From Papilionanthe hookeriana x Papilionanthe teres (Eukaryota; Streptophyta; Magnoliopsida; Asparagales; Orchidaceae): DNA of 64,000 nucleotides. Of the stretch, positions 24,293 through 34,946 are shown one piece after another. Below the pieces are notes generated by a model, which saw only the letters and a list, made by a program, of their open reading frames with translations, ran no database searches and was not told where the DNA came from. The stretch is taken from NCBI GenBank assembly GCA_022702705.1, contig CM040428.1, positions 103,930,022 through 103,994,021 on the forward strand, written 5' to 3'. Numbering within the stretch: position 1 is the first letter of the stretch; the number at the start of each line of letters is the position of its first letter. Both the position numbers and the translations under genes were made by a program.

Positions 24293-25241
24293 TCTTCTGG
24301 GAGCTTGTCTGACTGGAACGGAAGTAGGATTTACTTCTAAATTGTGAACTGTGACTTTCTGGAGCTAATCCTGGCATTTCGTCGTAACTCCAAGTAAAAC
24401 AGTCCTTGAATTCCATTAGTAGCTTGATCATTTCCTCGGAATCTTCTTTATTGAGTAAGGAGCTAACAAAGGTTTGCCTAGGCTCTTCGCTAGTACCTAA
24501 GTTAACTTCCATTAACTCGTCTATTGTAGATTTCATTTCTTCTTCGAATTCTGGTGGAGCATCTCCGATTGGTAGATCTTTGAGATCTTCTGAAGCTTCC
24601 AAGCAGTCTTTATTAGGTTCGCAAGTGACAACTAAGCAAAATTTCGTATCATCAACTGATCCTACTGTGCCGAATCCGAGACCATGTTTTGAATTGGGAG
24701 GCCGACCGACATTATTCCGTAATTTTTCAAAGTGTTGTGATTGACCCTTTGTCCATTATCGAGGTAAGACACCACGTTGAATTAAATTTTGAACACAGGG
24801 AGAGTACCACTCAAAAGGTAGTTACATTAATTCGGAAGAAGTAACATCCTCAAATTTTACAACTTTTTCATTATTGGAAGAAGAAGCACCACTGTAAAAC
24901 TTTATTGGCTTAGTACCACCACCATGCACTTCCTTGACCACCATACCCTCGATCTTATAAGAATGGATCGGGGTCAGGGTCATAGTATGTACATGATGGT
25001 TAATCTTCTCGTACATTGATTTATATTCTTCATTATTTTCATCTTCGAGAGAAATCTTAAACTGGGGTTTCTTTTGACTTATTGTCGCTGCTTTCTTCTT
25101 GATTTCTTCTTCTTTTTCGGAAGTGTTCTCCCAATCAACATCGATGACCGGTTTCTTCTGTCCAATTGTTCCAACATTTCTTCCACGTCCTCGTCCCCGG
25201 CCTCGACTTCGTGTGCGAGTCCTGGAGAAATCTTCACCATC
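24258..25241 (-). pseudogene. pol: Protease-RT linker region of element B
   Basis: 25016-24822 encodes the conserved MYEKINHHVHTMTLTPI ... VKEVHGGGTKPIKFY linker. 24602-24258 encodes the pre-RT segment with EEPRQTFVSSLLNKEDS and FTWSYDEMPGLAPE. The function of the linker is unknown. Similarity to A (6490-7374) and D (49152-49830) runs through without a gap that would mark an intron. Confidence 0.8.
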
Positions 25242-26126
25242 TCACCGTAAGGGAGTGGTGAGTAACTGTTGGATTAGAACTTCAGGTTCTTCATCGTCTC
25301 GAATTTCTTTTGCTTCATTTGGTACAGTATTTCTAGAAAAGATTGTTTTCTTTGGGGGCGCGTAGTAGGCCGCATCTTCATGAATTCCAACTTCATGCAC
25401 GGAGAACGGTTGCAAATCACCTTTGATACACTGTTCCCCTCCTTCATAATACTTCATGCACTGGTGCAGAGACGATGGTACCATCCGGTTTTCATGGATC
25501 CATGGTCGACCCAGTAGAGCGTTGAACGATGTCTCAGAATCAATTATGTGAAATTTTGCGGTTGTCTTTGCTAAATCACCGATCTTCATTAGTAGTGTTA
25601 TCGATCCAAGAGCTCTTTCTCCTTTTTGTTTGAAGCCTCTTAATAGCATCTTGTCTACTTCAAGCTCGCGAGCATCAATTTCCAAATATGCTAGCGTCCG
25701 AAGATTCATTATGTTGATTGATGCTCCTGGATCAACCAACACTTTGGAGAGCGTAAACTTTCCAATAGTGACTGAAATGTATAACAGTCGGTTGTGATCT
25801 GCTATTTCCAGTAATAGATCATTGTCCGTGAAGGTAACACCTCGCTGTTCTCTTAATGAGCAAACCTCGACGAAGGAATTACCGGCCATTTGGGATAAGC
25901 AAATCTCTGGATCAAGTAAAGCCTTGATCAGAGCCTCCCTCATCTCCTTTGACAGGATCAGAGCATCGTATATGCTTAGTTTGGCTGGTAGCTTCTTAAG
26001 ATGGGCTAGCACGTTGTAGTCCACTTTATTACCATGTTCCTCGGTTTCTTCCCGAATGGGCGGTTCCTCTGCTAGGGTTGGCTCTTCCTGAGAAACCACC
26101 TGCTTTCCTTTATCCTTTGGACCCAT
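25242..26126 (-). pseudogene. pro: Aspartic protease of element B
   Basis: Open for 294 codons. LAHLKKLPAKLSIYDALILSK lies upstream of the catalytic fold, and the active site VLVDPGASINIM has its Asp at residue 132 (codon 25733-25731). GRPWIHENR follows near residue 205. As in A, the middle residue of the triad is Pro. The ATG at 26126 overlaps the end of the preceding linker frame and is unlikely to be a true start. Confidence 0.87.
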
Positions 26127-27422
26127 TCTCGGAGGTAAAACTTTTCCACTTCTTAAATTTACTTCGAGTTATTTCTTCTGAATTTGGTGTTGAATCTGCC
26201 GGTGTATCCTCTTGAATTGGAACCACTGGCTTTTCTGAAGTTGCTTCGGTGTCTGATGGTTCTAATTTTATCGTGAACGGAGCCCCTCGGAATTCATAAA
26301 TGGACTCATTGCTTGTCGAGCTTTCGTAGCCTCCTTTGTGAACATCTTCTTCGTCGTGGTTGTCGAGATTGTGTATGATTTGAGAATCGTTATTTGTATT
26401 GAAATCGAGATCCAGATTAAGCCGGTTGTAACTAGTTACGTAATCGTTAGAAACAGTCAAAACGTAGCCAACGCCATAACCCTTATCATTATAAGATCCC
26501 ACCGGAGCGAGCAGATAATCATACAGAGTAAAGAGTTCGAGGGATTTCTCCCCCGAATTGGAAACAACCATCCTAGGATAAGCAGCCCCTAGTCTACCCT
26601 TTGGAGGCTTGGTCTTCTTTACCTCCACGATCTTCTCTTCCTTCTGGGGCGGTTCTTCAATCGCAAGTGATAGTGTCAGCTCGACAGATTGCAAACTCTG
26701 AGTTGAAGCACGTACTAAAGCTACCTGGATGTGATCCAAAATTTTCTTTGATGACTTTGTCCAGAAAGTACTCCATCCATCATCAGTCGTGTACGGGTTT
26801 ATCGAGACAATGGGATCAGTTGAAATAACATTGACGGAACCTCCTTTCTGGGGTTCCTTCATATATTCCTTTGGGATCGTTATGTTCCCTTTCCGAAGAT
26901 TGTCATCAAGCCAACCCTTGAAAGTGATGCAATCATCTATCTTGTGTTCGAGCATCTGATGGTAAGGGCAATAGTTCGGATGATCTTTCTTATTGACTTC
27001 CTCCGGCTTCTTGGGCTTTGGCAGCTGAAAATCTGGTGTCTTCATTAAGATGTGGAACATCTTTGCTACTGCTTTAGTTTGAATGGATATTCTCTATTTA
27101 GAAGTTCTCTTAAAGTACGTGACGAACGAGGCGGTTGTTCATAATGCTGAGGCGACTGATAGCTCGATCGAGGTTGCTGATAACCCTGCTGAGGTTGTTG
27201 ATAGCCCTACTGAGGTTGTTAGTATGTTCGTTGCGGTGGTTGGTAACTAGGCTGCGGCCGCTCTGGCGGTATCTGCATTGGCTGCTTGCCCTTATCTACT
27301 GCCGCGACGATTCCAGATTTCTTCTCGAATGTTTTCACAGGCTTCTGCTTATCATTCTTGTCTATGAAACTTAACTGTTTTGCCTCTTCTTGCAAGCTCC
27401 CGGCCTTGCTAAGCAACTTCAA
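26110..27422 (-). pseudogene. gag: gag C-terminus of B: capsid end, zinc knuckle, linker
   Basis: 27422-27219 encodes the end of the capsid region (LLSKAGSLQEEAKQLSF and a Gln/Pro-rich tail). 27060-26110 encodes the knuckle Cys31-Pro-Tyr-His34-x4-His39-x4-Cys44 (CPYHQMLEHKIDDC), which would bind element RNA. The conserved linker of unknown role follows: GRLGAAYPRMVVSNSGEK, FTLYDYLLAPVGSYNDKGYG, and an acidic stretch. The Pro/Gln-rich segment at 27120-27260 has repeated QQP-type units. Confidence 0.85.
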
Positions 27423-28102
27423 AAAGTCTTGATTGTAAATCCTTTTAGGAGGAGTGCTATCGGGCCATGGATACTTTTAAGTAGGATGCCGAATGCATGT
27501 TGTTCTTGAAGCTGTGGTTCACACTTCATGCTTAAGTTTCTCCATCGAAGTATGTAATCCACTAAAGTCTCGTTCGACTTTTGTTGCTCCACCACTATAT
27601 CACCGATAGTGATGTGGTGTTGAGCCTCGACAAATCATTTAACGAAGAGATTCTCCAGTTCTGAAAAGGTCTTTACTGAACCATTCGACAATTCTGCGTA
27701 CCAGTCGAAGGTAATCCCTAATAAACTGCTGACGAACTGGCGGAAGAGTAGAGCGTCACTTCCACTGGCATTGCAGCAACTAGCACGAAAATGTGCGACA
27801 TGTCGCCAAGGGTTTCTGTTCCATCAAAAGTCTTAAACGAGAGGTGGTACGAAGCCTTTCGAGTATTGGACCGCATCAAACTCTTCGGGGTAAGGTCTAC
27901 CCTTCGAATAGATGCTCCACTTTTGGATTGTGCTAAAGCTTCTGCACTTTCTTTGTTCTACCATATTTTTAATATCCTTTTCTGGAATCATGCTTTGTGT
28001 AGAATCCTTCTTTGGTGGTTCTTCTCCGTTGACGGATGTGATCTCCTTTCCACCATCTGCAATATGGATAATTTCTGGGGTGGTCTCTTTTTGAGGCTGG
28101 GC
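27423..28102 (-). pseudogene. gag: Capsid core of element B (decayed)
   Basis: There is no long frame, but the nucleotide sequence is the counterpart of D 46150-46780. The complement of 27800-27870 encodes GFVPPL then KTFDGTE, and the complement of 27690-27790 covers the RQFVSSLL/FDWYAE block. Several stops and short indels break it. Confidence 0.7.
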
Positions 28103-28859
28103 CTAACTCTGGAGAGTGGCTAAGGTAGCAGCCATCTCTTCCATCCTCTTTTCCATATGGGAAATCATATCATCTCTTTCCCGAAGTTGTGCTCTCAACA
28201 CTTTTGGTTCATCTCTTTCTGCAGCTGCTGGAGCACCTTGTGAAGCAGATGATGCTCGCGTTTCAACCATGTTGATCTCGGCATACTCCTCATCCATGAA
28301 CTCTGATGAGTCAACTTCATCTCTTAGTTCTTCTTCTCTTTCATTTGCTAATCGTCGGATGTTGGTCCTTAACTTGTCCATGGCATCCTCTAGTGGCCCT
28401 TATCACACGGTCTCCCAGTTGTCTCGTGACGGTTGTTAAACTTCCTTCCCGGGAGTCCCCTTTATTGCAGTAGCACTTTCTTCTGATTCAAGTTTCCTGA
28501 CGAGACTTTTCTTCTCAGGACATTGTTTTGGTCTTAGCTCACTGGTAGTAGGTCGCCATACCATCCTTCTCGCAGCTGGAAGCCTAGGACCGGATGATCT
28601 GTCGGCTATATGCTGGAAGGTGGTATCCTCCCTAATTTGCAGACCCGATACAACAATGGGTGAACTGGCTTTTATCTTCTTCTTTGGTTTCTCTGTGGCA
28701 GCAACAGGCTCTATTCGCGGTCCGAGGCGGGATTTAGCTAGCACCCGTCCTATCCTTCTTAAGATTTCTGACACAGGGCATCTTTCTTTCTTTGCCAATC
28801 TTTCTATCACAGCTTGCAGTCGGGCAAATGGCGTAGCCTTATCTTTTTTTCTTTTCTAA
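28103..28859 (-). pseudogene. gag: gag middle part of B: basic region and coiled coil
   Basis: 28810-28436 encodes MIERLAKKERCPVSEILRRI and RRMVWRPTTSEL. 28381-28103 encodes ETRASSASQGAP, then a heptad-like stretch LRAQLRERDDMISHMEKRMEEM predicted to be a coiled coil. Both correspond to one continuous frame in D (45261-46073). A frame change separates them from the N-terminal frame. Confidence 0.8.
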
Positions 28860-29519
28860 TTATTGTAGTACGCGGGCTCGGGGTAATGCGGTGGCGATCC
28901 TACGGACATCCTCTTCATCCGATGCGGCGAGAGGGGGTGAGACCTTGCTCCCTTCCAATAGAGGTATATACTCGGGCAGTTCTTCTCTTTCTTCAGGAAT
29001 TTCTTCTAGAAAAGCAACTTCAGCAGCTCTAGCTTTCTTGGCGATCTTTCTGCTTCTATTTCTCCTTTGAGTCCGAGTTAGGGGTTCAACTCTTGAATTT
29101 GACCCAATCTCAAAAACAGGTGGTATTGTAGCGAAATCTGTACCCTCCACGGTGACAGGGTCATCACAGACTTGGATCTCCTTCCCCTTCAGTTTGGCAG
29201 AAGTCGGGGTAGGTGCAGAGATGACTAGACCGGTGGGGGTAGAGACAACAATCCTCCTACGAACAGTAGTACTCCTCTCAGCTGGAACCCTTTGCAGGGG
29301 AGGGAATTCTTGAGTCGATTTCATGTTGAACTCAATCACGGGCTCTTCAGTTTCTGGCACTTTATCCATTAGTGCGAAGAGAGTGACGCCAGCGAACTTG
29401 ATATCTGTGTTGTTGAATCCTTGTTCAAAACAGATGATCCCATTGTCGGACAGCTCCTCCTTGTAAATAGCGAAGTCCATTCCATTGGTGAAGGAAAAGA
29501 TTAACTTTGGGGCACTCAT
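28860..29519 (-). pseudogene. gag: gag N-terminal domain of element B
   Basis: 219 codons from ATG at 29519 (MSAPKLIFSFTNGMDFAIYK). It is collinear with D 44634-45260. Toward the end is the motif LTRTQRRNRSRKIAKK. Both the N-terminal block and this TQRRNR motif have counterparts in the first ~130 residues of the AlkB gene of the same element (MSNGRLVL...; LTATQRRNKNHRIRKM). The stop at 28862 falls just before the sequence that continues in D. The start is chosen because the same ATG is conserved in D. Confidence 0.87.
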
Positions 29520-30109
29520 TTTCTGCAGGGCAGATTCCGAATGTCAGTCCCGAATTATGCTTCTTTTCATCGTAAAGTTTAGGACGAAAAAGAAAGAGTC
29601 TGAACACATTTTTGTTATCTTAGTGTATTTATTATTTTTTTTTAAAAGAGATTGTTTATTAGAAGGTTCGTTTGTTGGCAGGTTTGTTTGTTAGAAACAA
29701 AACGATTAAAAGAAAAAAGTTATAGAAAAAAGTTAAAGTTAAAAGAGCTTGTTTATTAAAAGGTTCGTTTATAAAAAAGGTTCATTTGTTAGCAGGGCCC
29801 AATTTAGAATTGAAAAGGAAGAGAAAGTCTTATGCAAGACTTCTCGACTCGAAGGAACGCTCCTAAACTAACACCTATTGGGGGTCCACCCCACCTCAGA
29901 AAAGAGGTAAAAGGATCTTGGAACCTCTCTGTTTAGGGGTGTCTAAACAGTGGCTCCTAAATCCGAGAGGAGTTGGTTATACTCATTCAAGACAGAAATG
30001 AACGGGGTATTCCAACGGAAGAATGGTAGTTTTGGTCCACTAGGGATATGGACTCACCACCGATTTATGAAATCAAAACCATCTAATAAAAAATGGAGAG
30101 AGGAACTAG
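29520..30109 (-). other. 5' leader of element B
   Basis: Untranslated region between the primer site and gag. It has a purine/pyrimidine-poor coding signal and no conserved frame. The 19-nt segment 29870-29888 (sense tggacccccaataggtgtt) is the exact complement of the polypurine region at 17326-17344. A short acctc...gaggt hairpin lies just upstream of it in the sense direction. Confidence 0.7.
29870..29888 (-). repeat. Leader segment complementary to the polypurine region (B)
   Basis: Sense tggacccccaataggtgtt pairs over 19 nt without mismatch with the sense strand of 17326-17344, about 12.5 kb downstream in the same RNA. Element D keeps the same pairing (44270-44287 with 56911-56928). Confidence 0.85.
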
Positions 30110-30127
30110 TCCTCAGCGGACTTGCCA
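30110..30127 (-). promoter_or_regulatory. Primer-binding site of element B
   Basis: Sense tggcaagtccgctgagga begins 5 nt (acttc) after the LTR end. Compared with D (tagcgactccgctgggga), the family form looks like tggcgactccgctgggga, complementary to a tRNA ending tccccagcggagtcgcca. Tat/Ogre elements are generally primed by tRNA-Arg; that assignment is from family knowledge and was not checked here. Confidence 0.8.
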
Positions 30128-30218
30128 GAAGTTGTCGGCATATTTTTGGTTGTGTTGTATTTTGAAAAGGGGTCGCCAAACGTAAATTGTCGGCGAATTT
30201 TAAATTTTAAATTTAATT

Positions 30219-30221
<3 letters not shown>

Positions 30222-30250
<29 letters not shown>
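30222..30250. repeat. (AT)n microsatellite
   Basis: About 14 uninterrupted AT units. The 3' LTR has only tttatatag at the same place, so it expanded after insertion. Confidence 0.95.
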
Positions 30251-30253
<3 letters not shown>

Positions 30254-32329
30254 TTAGAAAGAAAAATTTGATTTTGAAAATAACTTTTAAGTTTGAAAAT
30301 TTTAAGATATGAAATTAAACGATCTCACATCCCAAATAGTTTATATAAACGAGCACCATAGCACAAACTGTATATCTATCCTGAAGGATAGATACACTGC
30401 TTGATGATGGGGCTCGATTAAATAAACTAGAAGATTTGTGACATCTGTTTTGTCTGCGAACCAACTTTATAAGCCGACAAGTTCCCCTGCTTAATAAAAA
30501 TGAATTAAGCAGGGTTTATATTACCTGGGTTCTTAAAGTTCCCTATAAGGGCAAGCCCCTTTAGTTTATTACATCTTAAATGACGGGAATCATTTAAGAA
30601 AACTCTCGATAATGATCAGTGGTTTTGCTCTCAAGAATTTCAAAGTATAAGGTTTTCAAAGGATTGAATTTTGGAGATTTCAATAGAGAATGGATCAAAT
30701 TTGGAACAGTTATTTTCAGGAGTCCAAAGGAAGAGAAGTAGGAGAAGCTGAGGATCCAAGAAGAATCATGGCAACTTCCCAAACTATCCTATTGTCTGAC
30801 TTAGATTTAGGAATTTACTTAATGTTTCAATCTTGCCAATTTTAATTAATTAGGACTTATATTTGTATGATATGATCACACAAATAGCCTTGAAGATGTG
30901 AGGGATTATGTCGTACCGAACGACTACCTCGGAGTCCTAAGACCGGTTAGGGCTTAATTTGCATAACATGATTATGCAAATGCCTAACGAAGAGTTGAGG
31001 ATTTCTGTTGCACTAGGCAAACTACCTCGAAGTCCTATGGCTTTGTTATTTAATTCTAGGAATGTTTTGCTGAAGTTGATCTGACTTTTGCTGATGACGA
31101 TGGCCGAGCTGCCCACCATACTCTGAGCTCCTTGTTGTTGCAGAGGTTTAGTTTTAGAAGTCATAAATCAGGAGATGAGAGAAGTGTTTTGGTTTAGTGA
31201 AAATCTTAAAATCCAAGTGTTTTTAATACTTTAATTAAAACAAATCTTAAGGTTATTTAAACAGAACCGATTAAGATCCCACGGTTCCGTCATCCCGGCA
31301 CCGTTATTTTCATTGAATTCACTTAGTCCAGATGAATTTGCTAAACTCAACTGAATGAGTTCCACACTTTCATTTAGACCGTGGGAAATCCGGTTAGCAA
31401 AACGTGGGTTACATCATCCGAGGTATTACCGATCATTCAATGAGACGTTTTAATTTAGTTGTGATTGTAGTTTTGTTGTTCTGTTTGTGATTAAATTTTA
31501 AGTTGTTTTATATTTTGGAATGTTGTGGCGGTGAATTTTATCTTTCAATGACTTTTAATTTAGTTTTGGTTTCAATTTAGGGACTATCCTAAAGGTTTTA
31601 GTTTTCATGCAACAGTTTTATTTATCATGCAAGAAAAGTAAAGCGCAATGCATGTAAGTAAATTGCAATAAAGTAAATTGCAATAAAAAAAAGCGTACAT
31701 GGAGGGTCTCCCCGTCATCCCAAGCTGTACTTAAAACACATATTAATGAATTTAAACATATTTTTGCAAGAAATACCTAGGTAAAAACTAAGGGAAAGGG
31801 TTTTGGTTATCTACCAAATTCCTAATCCTATTGCTAGTCATCTCCTATGACGTCTAGGTTGTTGTGTTTTGATTTAAGGATGATTTTCTTCATCAAAGAA
31901 CAATTAAATTCAATTGTTCTTCTAAAACATCCCGTCATATTGAGGAAGTGCTTGGGACGAGTCCTAAACATCTTTTCAAAACTTCTGGGATTATTTTGAG
32001 TCCAAATGAATTTTTTATTGTACGGATGAATTGATCATCCAAGGATTTGTATATTTGTTTTGTTTCTTGCTCAGTGAACTAAGTTGTTTGAATATCTGAT
32101 GAATGAAGAGACATCTCACTTAATACTCTATTTAAGAGTTATAACAATTAAAGCCTTTAAGGGCAAGTTGGTTTATTGAGAATTTTAATCAAATTAATTG
32201 AAAATTTGAGTTAATGGTTTAAAGTGTTTTAATTTTAATTATGAAGTTTTAATTAGTAATTTTAAGTTTGGAATAGTGTTCAAATTATTTTAGATTTAAT
32301 TCTTAATGATTTCATTTAGGTTTGTTGTT

Positions 32330-32650
32330 AAATGAATTTAATTTAATTTAATTTAATTTGATTTTAATTTAATTTAATTTTATTTAATTTTAATTTGATT
32401 TTAAATTTAATTTAAATTAAATTTTAATTTTAATTCAATTTGAATTTTAATTTAATTTAATTTTTATTTAATTTAATTTAATTTAAATTAAATTTAATTT
32501 AATTTAATTTTAATTTTAATTTAATTTTAATTTAATTTAATTTAATTTAATTTTAATTTTAATTTAATAGGATTTAATTTGATTTAAATTTTGATTTTAA
32601 TTTAATTTGTTTTTATTTTAGTTTTAATTATTAATTTAGATTATTATTTT
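32330..32650. repeat. A/T pentamer tract in LTR
   Basis: taattt/tttaa units equivalent to 12085-12400, with different unit counts. Confidence 0.8.
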
Positions 32651-34938
32651 AATTTTTTTTAATTAAGAATTAAATATTGTTAAAGTGATTCATTTAGATA
32701 TTTTTAAATTAAAGAATAAACATCTTCTTAATAATATCCCTTTTTAATAATCCAAATTTAAATATATTCTTTCTAAAATTTAAATTATTTAATTAATTAA
32801 AGTTTCATTTTTTGATATTTTCAAAGTGTTTAATGGGTTACTACCCCTTGATTTCCCTAAGTTTCAATCATCCAAGAGAAAATTAAAATCAAATATTTTA
32901 CCCCTCATTTTGATTAAACCTAAAGTTTTATTTAAGGGTTAAAATTTCTTAATTTCCTTTATGCCCTTCTAAGCTTATTTATTTCATAACTCATTAAATT
33001 GAGCTCAAATGAATTTGATATTTTTATGTCACCTCACTCACATGTCAATTAAGACATTAGAGGAGAAAATGTGATTTTTCTGAATTTAATTTATTTATAT
33101 AATTATTTTAGTAGAAAATAAGGGTTTTCAAAGAAAATTCAACAACATGACCAAGGAAAGGTTTCTGTCCTTAAGAAAATTATGAGATGTTCTTAATGAC
33201 CAGAGGACCACTTGGACCAAATTTGGTGAATTTTTGAATTATCTTTTATTTATTATAATTATTTTGAGTTTTAGAGTATTAATGGACCAAATATGACATT
33301 TTTATGATTTTTAATGTTTTTGTGATTTTTATTATTTTTTAATTTTTAAAAAAATTAAAATATGCTTAAAAATGAAAATTTTTAGAAAATTCCAATTTTA
33401 TTTTTCTTAGACTCCTTTGATATCAGGGAGGCTCCAAAACTATTTTTGTGAATTTTTGAAAAGTATTTTTAATGTTATGAATTTTTAAAGTTTGATTTTA
33501 CATATGAGGCTTAATCAACCCATTTGGTGGGTTTAATCAAGTCCAATTGATTTCAAAATTTTATATAAGGTCTCTCTGATCCTAAAGATCAGTGGATAAG
33601 TGTTTTCAAGTCAATTTGATGTGCGGTTAACCCTAATTAATTCAAATTCAATTTTAGGGGTTTAGGCCAATTAGGTTTATTATGAATGAATTAACTCAAA
33701 ACATATTTTTCATAGGGTCCACTGGTCCTAAGGAAAATCCCATAATTTTCCTAGAATTTATTTCACAACATGCTAATTATTGGAATTAAAATACCTAAAA
33801 CAGTGACATGAAATTGAAAATTCAATAACTTTTCACAGAGATGGCCTCTGTCCTTAAAAAATTCAGGGAATGTTCCCAAGATCAGAGGCTTCAAAAGCCT
33901 TATGGTCTCATGCCATGGTGAATTGTAAATACAAATGGAGAATCAAAACATTGAAAATAGTAAATAAATTATTAAAAATAAAATACTCATCTAATTAAGT
34001 TTATTTCTTTTCCACATTATTCTTCTCTGTTCACTGAGCAAGAGGGTATCTTTATTTTATTTTTGTGATTTTTCTATGCAAAGATATGAATTTTTGAAGT
34101 TCTGGTGTTTAAATAAATAGAAAATAACCCTATTTCTACTTATCCACGCGGCGCCACACAATCCTCGGCAGCTCCGAAAGGCCACGCGACGCGTTCTGAT
34201 TCGATGCCGTCATCCGACTCAGCGCTCCAGGGGCCCGCGGTTCACGTAACATTCCCTGGTCCGGCGCAATCTGAATCGTCCGCTCGATACACGCGCGATC
34301 CAACGGCTCCGGTCATCGTCTACAACTGGTGTGCACCCGTGACCGTCTACACTAAAACCCTAAGATCTCACTCGATTCTCAATGGATTTTCGTGTTCTTA
34401 TGTTCTATGGATTCGTCTTGAAGAGACGAATACATCCATACGGTTTATAGGCCATGAAATTAACTTAAACAAAATGGAGAATCACTGGAAGCTCGGGAGG
34501 AAGAGTGAGTTCATACCTTTTCTCAGAGAAGTGAAGCTTCGATTTGAGAGTTGTGTCACCTTCGATTGGGTCCAGGCAAGCTCCAGATGAAGTCTCTAGC
34601 TCGCGGGAATTGTCTAGGTATGAAAGTGACCAAGCCCGATCACAAAGCTTGGAGGCTAGAAGCAATGGCCGGCTCGGTGAGGGGCTTTCTGCGGGAACTT
34701 CTCCTCTTGGTACGCGGTGAAGGTGTAGGACCAATCAATTTGGAGATTGGCTCACTGTGGTGAAGTGTCCTATTTTTTGGTGGATTTTCAGCTTAGAAAT
34801 CGAGCTCTGTCAATGGAGATTAGGGCAAAGAAACACTAGGGATCAACTGCTCTGGGTTAGGAGAAGGTCTTAGAGCAATTTTGGCAGTGTTTCCTTAAGG
34901 TCTGGTTCATCTCCTCATTTGGCCGAGAGGTGGTGGTG

Positions 34939-34946
34939 TTTAAATA
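34939..34946 (-). promoter_or_regulatory. Candidate TATA box in B 5' LTR
   Basis: Sense tatttaaa in the block conserved in all LTRs, about 2.4 kb from the LTR start. If used, transcription would cover about 4.8 kb of LTR before the primer site. Confidence 0.5.
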
